The position numbers were made by a program, and so were the translations under genes. From NCBI GenBank assembly GCA_016292545.1, contig JAEDIG010000083.1, positions 1 to 10,760 on the forward strand: a stretch of DNA of 10,760 nt, read 5' to 3'. Below the pieces are notes generated by a model. That model ran no database searches, was not told the origin of the DNA, and worked only from the letters and a program-made list of their open reading frames with translations. The stretch's first letter is position 1. Every line of letters starts with the position of its first letter. The stretch comes from Bacteroidaceae bacterium (GTDB lineage: Bacteria; Bacteroidota; Bacteroidia; Bacteroidales; Bacteroidaceae). Below, in pieces: positions 1 to 5,596 of this stretch.

Positions 1-897
1 ACCCTATCCCTCCGACCCAAAAAGAGCAATCCCTCCCCTGCCTCCAAACGAAAGCCCTCCCATCGCACCCGCCGCACCGCCAGGAAGAAGAGCAGAGGCT
101 TCTGGCAACGGCTGCTCCACATCCCCGCATGGACACTGTGGACGGGGGCGCTGGCGGTTTCGGTGGTGTATGCCACGCTTTTCTACATTTTCTTCGTGAG
201 CCCCTTCAGCTTCCGCTGGAAGGCCATCTACGGAGAACCCATCTATCCCGAGGGCTACGACATCCGCGGATTGGACATCAGCCACTACCAAGCCAGCATC
301 CACTGGGAAAGACTGCGCAACGCCAGCATCCAGAACGCCCCCATACGCTTCATCTTCATCAAGGCCACGGAGGGGACCACCCTGCTCGACGAAAACTTCA
401 ACGAGAACTTCTACCAGGCACGGAAAAACGATTTCATACGCGGAGCGTACCATTTCTTTGTGCCCGACGCCGACCCCGAGGCACAGGCGCGTTTCTTCCT
501 CCACCAGGTGCATCTTGAACCCGGCGACCTGCCGCCCGTCCTCGACGTGGAAAAGAACGGGGGCCTCCCGCCCGAAGAGCTGCAGAAGAAGGTGGTGAGG
601 TGGCTCAACATCGTGGAGCGCCACTACGGCGTGAAGCCCATCCTCTACACCAGCCACAAGTTCCGCGAAAAATACCTCTCCGCACCCGTCTTCAACGCCT
701 ACCCCTACTGGATTGCCCACTACTATGTGTCCCAGCTGGCATACAAAGGCCCGTGGGCCTTCTGGCAGCACACCGACTGCGGCACGGTAGACGGCATCAA
801 GGGCCATGTCGACTGCAACATCTTCAACGGTTCGCTGAAGCAGCTGATGGAGCTCACCCTCCAGGAGGACAACGAGGAGGCCGGACAGCGGCCCTGA
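1..897 (+). CDS. Membrane-anchored GH25 family muramidase (lysozyme), 5' end missing
   Basis: The frame is open from the first base, so the true start lies upstream of the window; the GTG at 163 is not the start. The visible protein begins with a Lys/Arg-rich tail (codons from about 19 to 117), then one hydrophobic segment (about 121-198, ending ..LFYIFFVSPF), giving an N-in, single-pass anchor with the enzyme outside the inner membrane. The catalytic domain follows and shows GH25 landmarks: GLDISHYQ near its start, FIFIKATEGTT, RGAYHFF, the acidic pair in VLDVE (Asp codon 544, Glu codon 550), PILYTS, YWIAHY and the closing FWQHTDCG...VDCNIF. GH25 enzymes cleave the MurNAc-GlcNAc beta-1,4 bond of peptidoglycan. 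Role inferred: cell-wall remodelling by the host; it could instead be an element-borne lysin, but the anchor argues for a cellular enzyme. Family call is firm, role is inferred. Confidence 0.9.
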   Translation, partial: TLSLRPKKSNPSPASKRKPSHRTRRTARKKSRGFWQRLLHIPAWTLWTGALAVSVVYATLFYIFFVSPFSFRWKAIYGEPIYPEGYDIRGLDISHYQASIHWERLRNASIQNAPIRFIFIKATEGTTLLDENFNENFYQARKNDFIRGAYHFFVPDADPEAQARFFLHQVHLEPGDLPPVLDVEKNGGLPPEELQKKVVRWLNIVERHYGVKPILYTSHKFREKYLSAPVFNAYPYWIAHYYVSQLAYKGPWAFWQHTDCGTVDGIKGHVDCNIFNGSLKQLMELTLQEDNEEAGQRP

Positions 898-920
898 GCA
901 TCATGATTCCATATTTTCCT

Positions 921-953
921 GATGACAAATGACAATTGACCATCGTGACCACA
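921..953 (+). repeat. Dispersed intergenic repeat, copy A
   Basis: A 33-nt stretch identical to 1774-1806, with the core TGACAATTGACCATCG. It follows the GH25 stop codon by 23 nt. Upstream similarity to the other copies starts at the TTTTCCT at 914. Relative to the copies on the other strand it carries a 7-nt tandem duplication (ATGACAA read twice). Confidence 0.85.
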
Positions 954-1015
954 ATGTGTTCCTCTACAACGCCCCCGGAGAGGCTCATCCAATCGCCGGC
1001 TCCGGAGAACGTTCA

Positions 1016-1028
1016 GCGGATTATCCGC
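1016..1028. promoter_or_regulatory. Operator-like perfect palindrome abutting the VOC promoter
   Basis: GCGGATTATCCGC is a perfect palindrome with 6-bp arms around one central base. It ends exactly where the -7 box at 1029 begins, the position expected of a repressor operator. No regulator gene is next to it in the window. Confidence 0.45.
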
Positions 1029-1036
1029 TAATTTTG
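1029..1036 (+). promoter_or_regulatory. Bacteroidetes-type -7 promoter box for the VOC gene
   Basis: TAATTTTG fits the TAnnTTTG consensus used by the Bacteroidetes primary sigma factor. I see no TTTG at the expected -33 position, so the promoter may be weak or activator-dependent. Transcription would begin near 1040, leaving a leader of about 35 nt with a T-run just before the start codon. Confidence 0.6.
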
Positions 1037-1074
1037 CATGCATAATCTACCACTGATATTTTTTTTTCAATCCT

Positions 1075-1482
1075 ATGAAACTGAACAAAGTACACCATAT
1101 CGCCATCATCTGCTCCCACTATGAGCGGAGCCTGGACTTCTACACCCGTGTGCTGGGCATGAACATCATCGCGGAGCACTACAGGGCCGAGCGGATGTCG
1201 CACAAGACAGACCTTGCCCTGGGCAACGACTACGTAGTGGAGCTGTTTTCCTTCCCCGACCCTCCGTCGCGCCTCACACGCCCCGAAGCGGCGGGCCTGC
1301 GCCATCTGGCCTTTGAGGTGGACAGCGTGGCGGCGGCTGTGGGCGAGCTGGACGGCATGGGCGTCCCCCATGAGGACATCCGTGTGGACGAATGCACCGG
1401 GCAGCCGTTCGTATTCCTCCATGACCCCGACGGATTGCCCATCGAGCTGTATGAAAGGAAATGTGCTCCAAGCCAGACATGA
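1075..1482 (+). CDS. VOC (glyoxalase/bleomycin-resistance fold) family protein, probable metal-dependent enzyme
   Basis: A 135-residue single-chain vicinal oxygen chelate protein made of two beta-alpha-beta-beta-beta modules. Metal ligands can be placed at His8 (KVHHIAI), Glu56 (VVELFSF) in the first module, His77 (LRHLAFEV) and Glu124 (PIELYE) in the second. The spacing and the C-terminal HDPDGLPIELYE signature fit the small YaeR/lactoylglutathione-lyase-like subgroup. All four ligands being present suggests an active enzyme, but the substrate cannot be read from sequence: methylglyoxal detoxification is one option, and related proteins act on other substrates. Cytoplasmic, no signal peptide. 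It is transcribed alone from the TAATTTTG promoter; the nearest downstream gene is over 600 nt away. Fold call is strong, reaction is uncertain. Confidence 0.88.
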   Translation: MKLNKVHHIAIICSHYERSLDFYTRVLGMNIIAEHYRAERMSHKTDLALGNDYVVELFSFPDPPSRLTRPEAAGLRHLAFEVDSVAAAVGELDGMGVPHEDIRVDECTGQPFVFLHDPDGLPIELYERKCAPSQT

Positions 1483-1545
1483 ACCTTGATTTGAGCGTTT
1501 ACCAAAATTATGTGGATTGGACATTGATACCCAGGGCGTTCTTCT

Positions 1546-1563
1546 TCCCCCTGAACAGGGGGA
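1546..1563. repeat. C/G-rich palindrome
   Basis: TCCCCCTGAACAGGGGGA is a perfect palindrome with 8-bp arms and an AA centre. It lies 63 nt after the VOC stop codon. There is no T-tract, so it is not a standard terminator. A related sequence (CCCCTGTTC followed by a G-run) is found at 9633-9657. Confidence 0.6.
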
Positions 1564-1640
1564 CAGAGGGGGTCCGCGGCCGAGGAATCCCCGCTTCCCT
1601 TATGAGTCCTAAACGCCTCCTAATCGTTTGCTGCTGAAAG

Positions 1641-1680
1641 TGGTCATGACGGTCGCGATGGTCAATTGTCATGAAGGAAA
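1641..1680 (-). repeat. Dispersed intergenic repeat, copy B
   Basis: Read on the minus strand this has the core TGACAATTGACCATCG, followed by CGACCGTCATGACCA. It matches copy D (8281-8319) almost base for base over about 38 nt and lacks the 7-nt duplication seen in copies A and C. Confidence 0.85.
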
Positions 1681-1700
1681 AAAAGAATATGTTTTTGGTT

Positions 1701-1744
1701 CAAAGTAATAGATATATATATTTATATATATATCTATTACTTTG
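1701..1744. repeat. Perfect AT-rich inverted repeat, 21-bp arms
   Basis: The left arm (1701-1721, beginning CAAAGTAATAGATATATA) is exactly complementary to the right arm (1724-1744, ending TATCTATTACTTTG), with only two T residues between them. As RNA or cruciform it would form one long uninterrupted stem. It lies between repeat copies B and C, about 260 nt after the VOC gene. It could be a bidirectional terminator, a protein-binding site or the footprint of a mobile element. Confidence 0.9.
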
Positions 1745-1773
1745 GCTTGGAAATCGGGGTATCGGGAACCGTT

Positions 1774-1806
1774 GATGACAAATGACAATTGACCATCGTG
1801 ACCACA
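1774..1806 (+). repeat. Dispersed intergenic repeat, copy C
   Basis: Identical over 33 nt to copy A at 921-953, in the same orientation. It starts 30 nt after the AT-rich palindrome. Confidence 0.85.
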
Positions 1807-1958
1807 TTTTTGCCGCTTGCCTGTGGCGGCAGGGAGGGGGTATGTGTGCCTGGGGGTTCAGGATTGCCGGCCAGGCCGGCCGGAACTGCAATTTCAGGCA
1901 CCAAACCACCGTGGAAGCCACAAAAAACAAAAAAATATCACATCATGGCGGGTTCACC

Positions 1959-1990
1959 TTTGGTGGTTCCGTTTCTTTTTGTTAACTTTG
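1959..1990 (+). promoter_or_regulatory. Promoter of the three-gene operon
   Basis: A -33 TTTG at 1959-1962 and a -7 TAACTTTG at 1983-1990 are separated by 20 nt, which matches the Bacteroidetes primary-sigma promoter. Transcription should begin near 1994, leaving a leader of about 120 nt before the ATG at 2113. Confidence 0.75.
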
Positions 1991-2112
1991 CGTGGTGAAT
2001 AGCATCATCGACATTGAAAAACAACTCAGGACAAAGATACAAGGAGCTGGCGATGGAGAAACTGAAGAGTTTCCTTATCTATAAACCACATTCATAAACA
2101 AACATAATAACC

Positions 2113-3129
2113 ATGGCGCGTTTTGCACAGTACTACATAAAATACCATCATGAGTTTGCCCCCTACGACTGGGAGGACAGACAGAAGCATTTGGGGGCTC
2201 TCTTCGACAATGACGATAGCATCGTGTTCGGCACCGGCGAGCCGTCGGAGAAGCAGAAAGAGGAGGGCGAGAAATATGCCAGGACCTTCAACCACAGAGT
2301 GTATCATCTGCAGAACAGCCCACACATCATCGTGATGCAGTTTGCCAACAGCATAGACATCCCTGTCGAGGCATCCTTCAAGCCTGCATGGGCAAAGGAC
2401 GAGCCGTCGTGCTTTGTAATAATCGACAATCGCGAGAACCTGCGTTCCGTTGCCATCCAGAAGCGCAAGAAGGCTTTTGGCAGCCCCGGACAGGTGGCCA
2501 GGATTCTGGCTGCCAGGATTGACGAGGTGCTCTATAGAGACATGTGCTACAGGGTGGAGATTCTGCCGGAGTTCTACCCCGAGGACTTGTTTGCGGCCTG
2601 GGAGAAGCTGCAGCAGAATGTATGCGAGATGCGGTTCGGCGTGCCCGGGATGACACCCGACGAGATACTCAGGAAGGTGGAAGAGCTGAAGGGGCAGGGC
2701 AAGGAGTATTTCGACGATTCGCTGATGTCGCCCCTGATGCAGATTGCGCTCGAGGCAAAGAAGGCAAAGTACAAATATTTCTACAAGGTTATGCCGGCGG
2801 ACACGAAGGTGGCGCTCTATGTGGACAAGTCGAGTGTCTTCATGAAAAACCTGGTGACCATGAGCCGGGCCATGAACATGCCCGTGGAACTGGTGACAAA
2901 GGATGCCGGCACGTTCAGGTGCTTTGTGGAAACCGACGAGGACAACATGGACAAGATTGTATGCCGCGAGTTTGATGCCGACCTCCTGGAGCAGCTGTTC
3001 ACCAGAACGAAGAAGGACGGCGAGCCATTGGAGCAGGGTGACATTACACGTATTGAAGGCGAGATTGTGGAGATGCTGAATGGCATGAAGCACGAGTCGG
3101 AAGATGACGAGGGAGAGCAGGTGGCATGA
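2113..3129 (+). CDS. Unrecognised 338-aa protein, first gene of a three-gene operon
   Basis: I do not recognise the family. The protein is soluble, with no signal peptide or membrane span. It opens with MARFAQYYIKYHHEFAPYDW, has a compact beta-rich middle (HIIVMQFAN, SCFVIIDNRENLRSVAI), a helical region around residues 130-210 and a final part (KVALYVDKSSVFMKNLVTMS, PVELVTKDAGTFRCFVET) that looks like a second alpha/beta domain. The last 15 residues are acidic. Its stop overlaps the next start (ATGA at 3126), pointing to translational coupling. It follows a well-formed promoter. The clean ATG at 2113 lies behind an A-rich leader (CAAACATAATAACC). GC content and codon use appear lower than in the 5597-7876 gene, suggesting a different history. 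Accessory or defence function is possible but nothing in the sequence demonstrates it. Confidence 0.8.
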   Translation: MARFAQYYIKYHHEFAPYDWEDRQKHLGALFDNDDSIVFGTGEPSEKQKEEGEKYARTFNHRVYHLQNSPHIIVMQFANSIDIPVEASFKPAWAKDEPSCFVIIDNRENLRSVAIQKRKKAFGSPGQVARILAARIDEVLYRDMCYRVEILPEFYPEDLFAAWEKLQQNVCEMRFGVPGMTPDEILRKVEELKGQGKEYFDDSLMSPLMQIALEAKKAKYKYFYKVMPADTKVALYVDKSSVFMKNLVTMSRAMNMPVELVTKDAGTFRCFVETDEDNMDKIVCREFDADLLEQLFTRTKKDGEPLEQGDITRIEGEIVEMLNGMKHESEDDEGEQVA

Positions 3130-3911
3130 TAGTGAGGCTGGATAAAGAGGCAATGAAGCAGCAGCGCCGACGGCTGCTGGGCGATGGGGTGTATGTCATC
3201 TTTCACGATGCCCTGAAGATGTGGCACAGGGACGGTGTGACCACACTGTCGCCCGTGGAGCTTTTTCTTTCGGCAAAGGCTTTCAGCAAGTTGCTGATGG
3301 AACTGCCCGATGTGATGGAGGGCATCGGCGACGAGATGGACGACCTGGAGGATGAAGCCGGCGACGGAAACGACGCCATGCTCATCATGATGCTTGCATC
3401 GGGTATCCTGCACGCTGCAGGCACGCATCGCATAGGGTTTGAACCGAAGCCGGTAATCATGGCCATCTATACGAAGTGGGGCGACCATCCGCTGTTCTTC
3501 CCCTTCCTGGATGAAGGGGCGAAGAAGGAGCAGGCACGATGGCTGGAAGGCAGGAAGACCAGCCTGCTGACCTACGAACTGGAGGAGATTGAAAAGGACG
3601 GGGAGGGGGAAGAAGCGGTAAGGCAACTGTTCGGACTCATCATTTCTCCTGAATATAACATAAGCAAGGAAACGCTGAAAGAATGCCTTCTGTTCCTCAA
3701 CAAGTACAACAATGAACATGGGCATGCTTATGACAAGGAGATTCTTGCCATATACAAGGCATTGGGCGCAGATGCGCTTCCTGCCATGAACGACAACAAC
3801 GGCATTGTGGCCGGGGGCGATGTCAAAGCAAGTTTATGCTTGACAGACAAGCAAGCCCAGATGTTTGCAGACAGGTTGACGACAAACAGCGAAAAGAAAT
3901 TTCTGGAGTAA
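3126..3911 (+). CDS. Unrecognised 261-aa protein, second gene of the operon
   Basis: Family not recognised. It starts within the stop of the previous gene (ATGA overlap), so the two products are probably made in fixed proportion and may interact. The sequence is mainly helical and soluble. It has a basic N-terminus (KEAMKQQRRRLLGDGVYVIF), an acidic patch near residues 65-82 (DEMDDLEDEAGDGND), a short hydrophobic helix (AMLIMMLASGIL) too short and isolated to call a membrane anchor, and a long helical part from about residue 130 to 215 rich in Glu/Lys. No catalytic motif, zinc-binding cluster or P-loop is visible. It could be an adaptor or partner of the flanking proteins. The gene is 25 nt from the next start, with no promoter between. 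Confidence 0.8.
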   Translation: MIVRLDKEAMKQQRRRLLGDGVYVIFHDALKMWHRDGVTTLSPVELFLSAKAFSKLLMELPDVMEGIGDEMDDLEDEAGDGNDAMLIMMLASGILHAAGTHRIGFEPKPVIMAIYTKWGDHPLFFPFLDEGAKKEQARWLEGRKTSLLTYELEEIEKDGEGEEAVRQLFGLIISPEYNISKETLKECLLFLNKYNNEHGHAYDKEILAIYKALGADALPAMNDNNGIVAGGDVKASLCLTDKQAQMFADRLTTNSEKKFLE

Positions 3912-3936
3912 TTAACACACAGACAATCAACTGAAT

Positions 3937-4518
3937 ATGGCAATAATAATAAAAGGGGACAACCGTGGGGTTGCCGTGGACGGCAATCTGACCATCGAGC
4001 ATCTTGACTTTCAGTTCGGCCAGGGCGTGAAGTCGGCTTCGGGTGTCCGGCGTGAGGTTGAGGATGCTGAGGTTGTGGAGGAAGTGCCGGTTGTGGACGG
4101 CAGGGTAAAAGAGTATCCTGAGATTACTGATGACCAGCGTGATTTCTTTGAACCGGCATTTGTGAAAAAGGGCGAGGTGTACGGACAGAGGCCTACAGTT
4201 CTGGATATGCCCGTGGAGTGGATAATGCATGCCATCCATGATGAGACGGAGGGTTGGAATCCTGCGGAGAAGACTTCCGTGCACCGGTGGAAGCTGCTGT
4301 ATGAGACGCTTCTCAGATTGAAGTACTTCCGGATAGAGCAGAAGCATAGGTATGCGGATTTTGTGAGGGCGGTGGTGAGATACTGCTTCCCCGATGTGGC
4401 CGACAGCTACAACAACAACATCTCAAAGAGCCCTCTGGATGAACATTTTGAAAATTGGCCGAACGATGACAAGGCTCTCTACAAAACGTTGAAAGAAGCG
4501 TTGACCTTTCCAAACTGA
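3937..4518 (+). CDS. Unrecognised 193-aa protein, third gene of the operon
   Basis: Family not recognised. The N-terminus (MAIIIKGDNRGVAVDGNLTI) looks like a short beta-hairpin or beta-strand module. Next comes an acidic, Val/Glu-rich linker (about residues 35-75), then a helical C-terminal domain from about residue 85 with a WKLLYETLLRLKYF helix and AVVRYCFPDV. The two-part layout, linker included, suggests separate binding functions, for example self-association plus partner binding; this is inference. No membrane span or catalytic motif is seen. It is the last gene of the operon: its stop runs into the direct-repeat array at 4518-4588, followed by a terminator at 4591-4630. Confidence 0.8.
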   Translation: MAIIIKGDNRGVAVDGNLTIEHLDFQFGQGVKSASGVRREVEDAEVVEEVPVVDGRVKEYPEITDDQRDFFEPAFVKKGEVYGQRPTVLDMPVEWIMHAIHDETEGWNPAEKTSVHRWKLLYETLLRLKYFRIEQKHRYADFVRAVVRYCFPDVADSYNNNISKSPLDEHFENWPNDDKALYKTLKEALTFPN

Positions 4519-4588
4519 CTTCCTTGAAACACATTTTCATTTCCTTGTAGATTTAGCACTTCCTTGCATTTGAAGTTGCACTTCCTCG
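4518..4588 (+). repeat. Iteron-like array: four direct repeats of ACTTCCTTG about 21 nt apart
   Basis: The 9-mers are ACTTCCTTG (4518-4526), ATTTCCTTG (4539-4547), ACTTCCTTG (4558-4566) and ACTTCCTCG (4580-4588). Start-to-start distances are 21, 19 and 22 nt, close to two helical turns, so bound proteins would sit on one face of the DNA. Such arrays are typical of replication iterons or multi-site operators. It lies directly upstream of a primase/ATPase module. Confidence 0.65.
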
Positions 4589-4590
4589 TA

Positions 4591-4630
4591 AGGGTTCTTG
4601 GTTGATAATTGCCGGGAACCCTCATTTTTT
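4591..4630 (+). terminator. Probable intrinsic terminator of the three-gene operon
   Basis: AGGGTTC (4591-4597) pairs with GAACCCT (4616-4622), and an ATTTTTT tract follows at 4624-4630. The 18-nt loop can add two inner GC pairs. It would end transcription of the upstream operon just before the next promoter. Confidence 0.6.
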
Positions 4631-4635
4631 GTGCC

Positions 4636-4643
4636 TAACTTTG
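4636..4643 (+). promoter_or_regulatory. Bacteroidetes-type -7 box for the replication-like module
   Basis: TAACTTTG, followed by CACC as at the 8444 promoter. No good TTTG stands at -33; the iteron-like array ends 47 nt upstream, so activation or repression from there is possible. Transcription should begin near 4648. Confidence 0.65.
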
Positions 4644-4713
4644 CACCAAGAAACAAGGCGTGGCAAGGCACGTCTGGTGTAAGGTGACAAAAGTAAAGAA
4701 AGGAGAGAAAAAC

Positions 4714-5022
4714 ATGGAAACATTGAAGGTTATCAAGATGCTGCCCGTGCAGCAGGGCACCTCGGAGAGAGGGCCGTGGAGGAGCAGGGACATCGTGGTG
4801 GAGGCACAGCAGGATGTGCAGTACCCCGACAGATATGTGCTCCACTTCAGCGGAGCGGCCGTGGACATGCTGGCCGCCGTGTGCGAGGGCATGACGGTGA
4901 CGGCCAGCTGGGCGGCCGGCGTGCGCGAGTGGAAGACGAAGGACGGCCGCCAGATGTACACCCAGGAGATGAGGTGCTGGAAGATTGAGGCGGCACCGTT
5001 GCAGGAGGGCAGGCCGTTCTGA
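4714..5022 (+). CDS. DUF3127 family protein, OB-fold single-stranded-DNA-binding-like
   Basis: A 102-residue protein matching the DUF3127 pattern: LKVIKMLPVQQGTSERGPW at the N-terminus, then an RDIVVEAQ strand, a YVLHFSG strand, MTVTASWAAGVREW and a closing MRCWKIEA strand. The family is predicted to adopt an OB fold like ssDNA-binding proteins; direct function is not established. I chose ATG 4714 because the earlier in-frame ATG at 4660 would lie only about 12 nt from the transcription start and adds residues (MARHVWCKV..) unlike the family, while 4714 follows an AAAGGAGAGAAAAAC leader. First gene of the replication-like module, 129 nt ahead of the next gene. The likely role is to handle ssDNA made by the primase/ATPase two genes downstream; this is inferred from neighbourhood. 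Confidence 0.8.
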   Translation: METLKVIKMLPVQQGTSERGPWRSRDIVVEAQQDVQYPDRYVLHFSGAAVDMLAAVCEGMTVTASWAAGVREWKTKDGRQMYTQEMRCWKIEAAPLQEGRPF

Positions 5023-5151
5023 GAGAAAAAAAAGGAGTGTGATACAACAGAAATACTAATCTGAGTCGAGGCATGGAGGAGGATATTCCCGGGTAAAGTG
5101 CACAGGATTCCGAATGTCTCCTCTCACAAAAAACAACAACGACTACAGATT

Positions 5152-5562
5152 ATGGCAACAAAAAGAACCAGGAGCGGGGCAGACATCTTCTGCGGCTCGC
5201 TCAGAATGGAGACAGAAACAGTGTTCCACGCCGACGGCACCATCCGCACCTTCCCCTGCCCCTACGAGCCCGTGCAGCAAGTCACCCGCTCGGGCGCAGC
5301 GGTGAAGATGAAGGCCAAGGTGGTGGTGGAGGCCGACGGCCACACCAGCGTGGAGCCCTATCAGCGGGGCTCGGGCGAACGCTACCGCCGGCTCATGCGC
5401 ACGGCCCACGGCGAGGTGAAGGAAACCCACACCGACGTGATCGTGAAGCTGCAGTTCCGCAAGAGCCACGGCAGGTATGGCATCTGCGACATGATGGAGG
5501 ACGAGGTGGACGACATGCTGGCGTTCATTGAAACCACGGACAGCATCGTCAGCCTGAAGTAA
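5152..5562 (+). CDS. Unrecognised 136-aa protein of the replication-like module
   Basis: Not recognised. The start at ATG 5152 (MATKRTRSGADIFCGSLRME) is preferred over the in-frame GTG at 5098 because an A-rich leader (CAAAAAACAACAACG) precedes it and the extra residues look non-coding. The protein is small, soluble and basic in its first half, with alternating strands (VKMKAKVVVEADG, TDVIVKLQFRKS) and an acidic helical C-terminus (MMEDEVDDMLAFIE). It lies 34 nt upstream of the primase-ATPase gene with no terminator between, so the two are probably co-transcribed. A regulatory or accessory replication role is possible but unproven. Confidence 0.7.
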   Translation: MATKRTRSGADIFCGSLRMETETVFHADGTIRTFPCPYEPVQQVTRSGAAVKMKAKVVVEADGHTSVEPYQRGSGERYRRLMRTAHGEVKETHTDVIVKLQFRKSHGRYGICDMMEDEVDDMLAFIETTDSIVSLK

Positions 5563-5596
5563 GAAACACACCGAAAACCGAAACAGAAAGGACTAT

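Larger units (their letters stand above)
1483..2112. other. Gene-free stretch with repeats, palindromes and a promoter
   Basis: No convincing gene here: the reading frames over 1782-2002 lack a recognisable family and overlap repeat copy C. The stretch holds a C/G hairpin (1546-1563), repeat copies B and C, a long AT-rich palindrome (1701-1744), a GCCGGCC/GGCCGGC palindrome at 1866-1880 and the promoter at 1959-1990. Confidence 0.7.

Noticed and set aside
163..897. GTG at 163 as the start of the GH25 gene
   Set aside because: The same frame is open to position 1 and encodes a basic tail plus most of a membrane span before 163, so the real start lies upstream.
1782..2002. Short plus-strand frames of about 60-70 codons in the gap
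   Set aside because: They begin inside repeat copy C, overlap the operon promoter, and show no recognisable domain.
1995..2097. Two tiny leader frames (29 codons from GTG 1995; 14 codons from ATG 2053, behind AAGGAG)
   Set aside because: Both lie in the operon leader and could be leader peptides, but they are too short and lack conservation evidence.
2092..3153. A 353-codon open frame on the minus strand
   Set aside because: Antisense shadow of the first operon gene; no motif, and the plus strand has a promoter and translational coupling.
4660..4713. ATG at 4660 as the start of the DUF3127 gene
   Set aside because: Too near the predicted transcription start and adds residues not expected in the family; ATG 4714 begins the family pattern and has a better leader.
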